A DNA stretch of 6,956 nucleotides, from contig JBFYSV010000255.1 of the NCBI GenBank assembly GCA_041301185.1, positions 1-6,956 of the forward strand, read 5' to 3'. The notes beneath the pieces were generated by a model. The model was not told the DNA's origin and ran no database searches. It saw only the letters and a program-made list of their open reading frames with translations. Shown one piece after another: positions 5,388-6,956 of the stretch. The position numbers and the translations under genes were made by a program. The stretch is from JAQBDA01 sp041301185. Its GTDB lineage: Bacteria; Chloroflexota; Anaerolineae; Anaerolineales; UBA4823. Position 1 is the first letter of the stretch, and each line of letters begins with the position of its first letter.

Positions 5388-6923
5388 ATGCCAAACGGAA
5401 AACCCAATATCCTTATCATCTGGGGCGATGACATCGGCATCACCAACCTGAGCTGTTACAGCGATGGGTTGATGGGCTACCGCACCCCCAACATCGACCG
5501 GATTGCCAACGAAGGCATGCGCTTCACCGATTCGTACGGTCAGCAGAGCTGCACCGCCGGACGGTCTGCCTTCATCACCGGGCAAAATCCCTACCGCACC
5601 GGTCTCACCAAAGTCGGCATGCCCGGTGCCGACATTGGGCTTCAAGCCGAAGATGCCACCATCGCAGAGCTGCTCAAGCCGCTGGGCTACACCACCGGTC
5701 AGTTTGGTAAGAACCACTTTGGCGATCTCAACAAATACTTGCCCACCGTCCACGGCTTCGACGAATTTTTCGGTTCCCTCTATCATTTGAATGCCGAAGA
5801 AGAGCCAGAGCACGTGGATTATCCCCCGGAGGCGGATTTCCCCAATTTCAAGAAGATCTTTGGCCCGCGCGGCATGATTCATTCCTGGGCGACCGAAGAG
5901 GATGATCCCACCGAGCAGCCGCGCTGGGGACGCGTCGGCAAGCAGAAGATCGAGGATGCCGGCCCGCTGACCAGGAAGCGCATGGAGACCTGCGATACCG
6001 AGTTTATCGCCGCTGCGCAGGATTTCATCAAGCAAGCCCATGCAAAAGAACAACCATTCTTCGTCTGGGTCAACACCACCTGGATGCATTTCCGCGTCCA
6101 CCCGCCGGAAGAAGTCCTGGGGCAGGCTGGGCGCTGGCAGTCCTTCTACCACGACGTGATGGTGGAGCATGACAAGCAGGTGGGGCAGATGCTCGACATG
6201 CTGGATGATCTGGGCATCACCGAGGACACCATCGTCATGTACAGCACCGACAATGGCCCGCACATGAACACCTGGCCGGATGGCGCCATGACCCCCTTCC
6301 GCAACGAGAAAAACTCCAACTGGGAGGGCGCCTTCCGCGTCCCGGAAATGGTGCGCTGGCCGGGTAAGATCAAAGCGGGTACGGTTTCCAACGAAATCAT
6401 CAGTCACACCGATTGGCTGCCTACCCTGTTGGCAGCCGCAGGGGATGCTGAAGTCTCCGAGAAGCTGAAGGTGGGATACAAAGTAGGAGATAAGACCTTC
6501 AAGGTGCACATCGACGGCTACAACTTCCTGCCCCACTTTACCGGACAGGTGGAGAAAGGTCCGCGACAGGGCATTATCTACTTCTCGGATGATGGTGACC
6601 TGGTTGGGCTGCGCTACGACAACTGGAAGTTTGTCTTTGCCGAGCAGCGTGTCCAGGGCACCGTCATGATCTGGGCCGAGCCATTCGTCTTCCTGCGCGT
6701 GCCCAAGATCTTCAACCTGCGCACCGATCCCTTCGAGCGGGCGGACATCACTTCCAACACTTATTGGGATTGGATGATTGACCGGGTTTACCTGACCTAT
6801 GCCGCCCAGTTCCTGGTCCGGCAATTCCTGGCAACCTTCCAGGAATTCCCGCCGCGGATGAAGCCGGCCAGCTTCAGCATCGATCAGGTTATGGAGAAGA
6901 TGGAACAGAGCTTCGATTACTAA
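5388..6923 (+). CDS. Cys-type formylglycine-dependent sulfatase (arylsulfatase-like)
   Basis: A 511-residue sulfatase of the alkaline-phosphatase superfamily that should hydrolyse a sulfate ester to alcohol and sulfate. PNILIIWGDDIG (6-17) gives the metal-binding Asp pair D14/D15. The maturation motif is C55-T-A-G-R59, continued as SAFITGQ; it is Cys-type with Ala in place of the commoner Pro, a permitted variant. GKNHFG (107-112; K108, H110) corresponds to the usual GKWHLG. H234 in TWMHFR is a likely active-site His, STDNGP (286-291) provides metal ligands D288/N289, and NSNWEGAFRVPEMVRWPG (309-326) is the conserved region after active-site Lys K308. Length and C-terminus (NLRTDPFERAD, then EFPPRMKPASF) suggest a complete protein. 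There is no signal peptide, so it should be cytosolic, unlike many polysaccharide sulfatases; a small imported sulfate ester or intracellular sulfolipid is a reasonable guess, but the substrate cannot be read. It follows its maturase directly. Confidence 0.95.
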   Translation: MPNGKPNILIIWGDDIGITNLSCYSDGLMGYRTPNIDRIANEGMRFTDSYGQQSCTAGRSAFITGQNPYRTGLTKVGMPGADIGLQAEDATIAELLKPLGYTTGQFGKNHFGDLNKYLPTVHGFDEFFGSLYHLNAEEEPEHVDYPPEADFPNFKKIFGPRGMIHSWATEEDDPTEQPRWGRVGKQKIEDAGPLTRKRMETCDTEFIAAAQDFIKQAHAKEQPFFVWVNTTWMHFRVHPPEEVLGQAGRWQSFYHDVMVEHDKQVGQMLDMLDDLGITEDTIVMYSTDNGPHMNTWPDGAMTPFRNEKNSNWEGAFRVPEMVRWPGKIKAGTVSNEIISHTDWLPTLLAAAGDAEVSEKLKVGYKVGDKTFKVHIDGYNFLPHFTGQVEKGPRQGIIYFSDDGDLVGLRYDNWKFVFAEQRVQGTVMIWAEPFVFLRVPKIFNLRTDPFERADITSNTYWDWMIDRVYLTYAAQFLVRQFLATFQEFPPRMKPASFSIDQVMEKMEQSFDY

Positions 6924-6956
6924 TCCTCAAGACGAGCGCCAGACGCAACCAGCCAT

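Noticed and set aside
5346..6824. 492-codon open frame on the minus strand across the sulfatase gene
   Set aside because: It is antisense to a gene with clear catalytic motifs, its predicted product has no recognisable domain, and long antisense frames are common opposite codon-biased genes. No ribosome binding site or independent evidence supports it.

Overview
The window reads as a bacterial chromosome segment of moderate G+C, probably from an anaerobic or facultative Chloroflexota-like (Anaerolineae-type) bacterium. That guess is inference. It rests on the MalT/LuxR-type ATPase regulator, a short 'YQIR..G.L' protein of a kind I associate from memory with Chloroflexota, and an oxygen-sensitive radical-SAM sulfatase maturase paired with a Cys-type sulfatase. 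No taxonomic marker gene is present.

Left part (1-774): no convincing protein gene. Bases 348-389 are a clean 3' half of a tRNA-Arg(UCU), from the anticodon loop to the discriminator base, with no matching 5' half upstream. This looks like the attachment-site duplicate left by an element integrated in the anticodon loop. Bases 1-347 would then be the end of that element, and everything to the right the chromosome that once lay downstream of the intact tRNA gene. A Rho-independent terminator follows at 421-454. An imperfect second copy of the attachment core lies at 107-127. Bases 605-693 form a MITE-like palindrome around a perfect 14-bp hairpin with a T-run, which can also act as a terminator. 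A small inverted repeat sits just before the first large gene.

Right part (775-6923): four co-directional genes. They are a full-length 917-residue LuxR/MalT-type (LAL) transcriptional regulator; then, after about 100 bp holding two adjacent palindromes, a compact cluster of a 98-100 residue conserved hypothetical protein, an anaerobic sulfatase-maturating radical SAM/SPASM enzyme (ATGA overlap with the preceding gene) carrying a C-terminal SEC-C zinc motif, and a cytosolic Cys-type sulfatase with its own strong ribosome binding site 46 bp downstream.

The logic is coherent. The maturase converts Cys55 of the sulfatase (CTAGR motif) to formylglycine under anaerobic conditions. The sulfatase hydrolyses an unidentified sulfate ester inside the cell. 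The upstream regulator is the obvious candidate to switch the cluster on when an inducer is present. The least understood parts are the small coupled protein, the role of the SEC-C tail and the sulfatase substrate. I see no wholly new system; the strongest unexplained structure is the tRNA-Arg attachment remnant and its near-copy.
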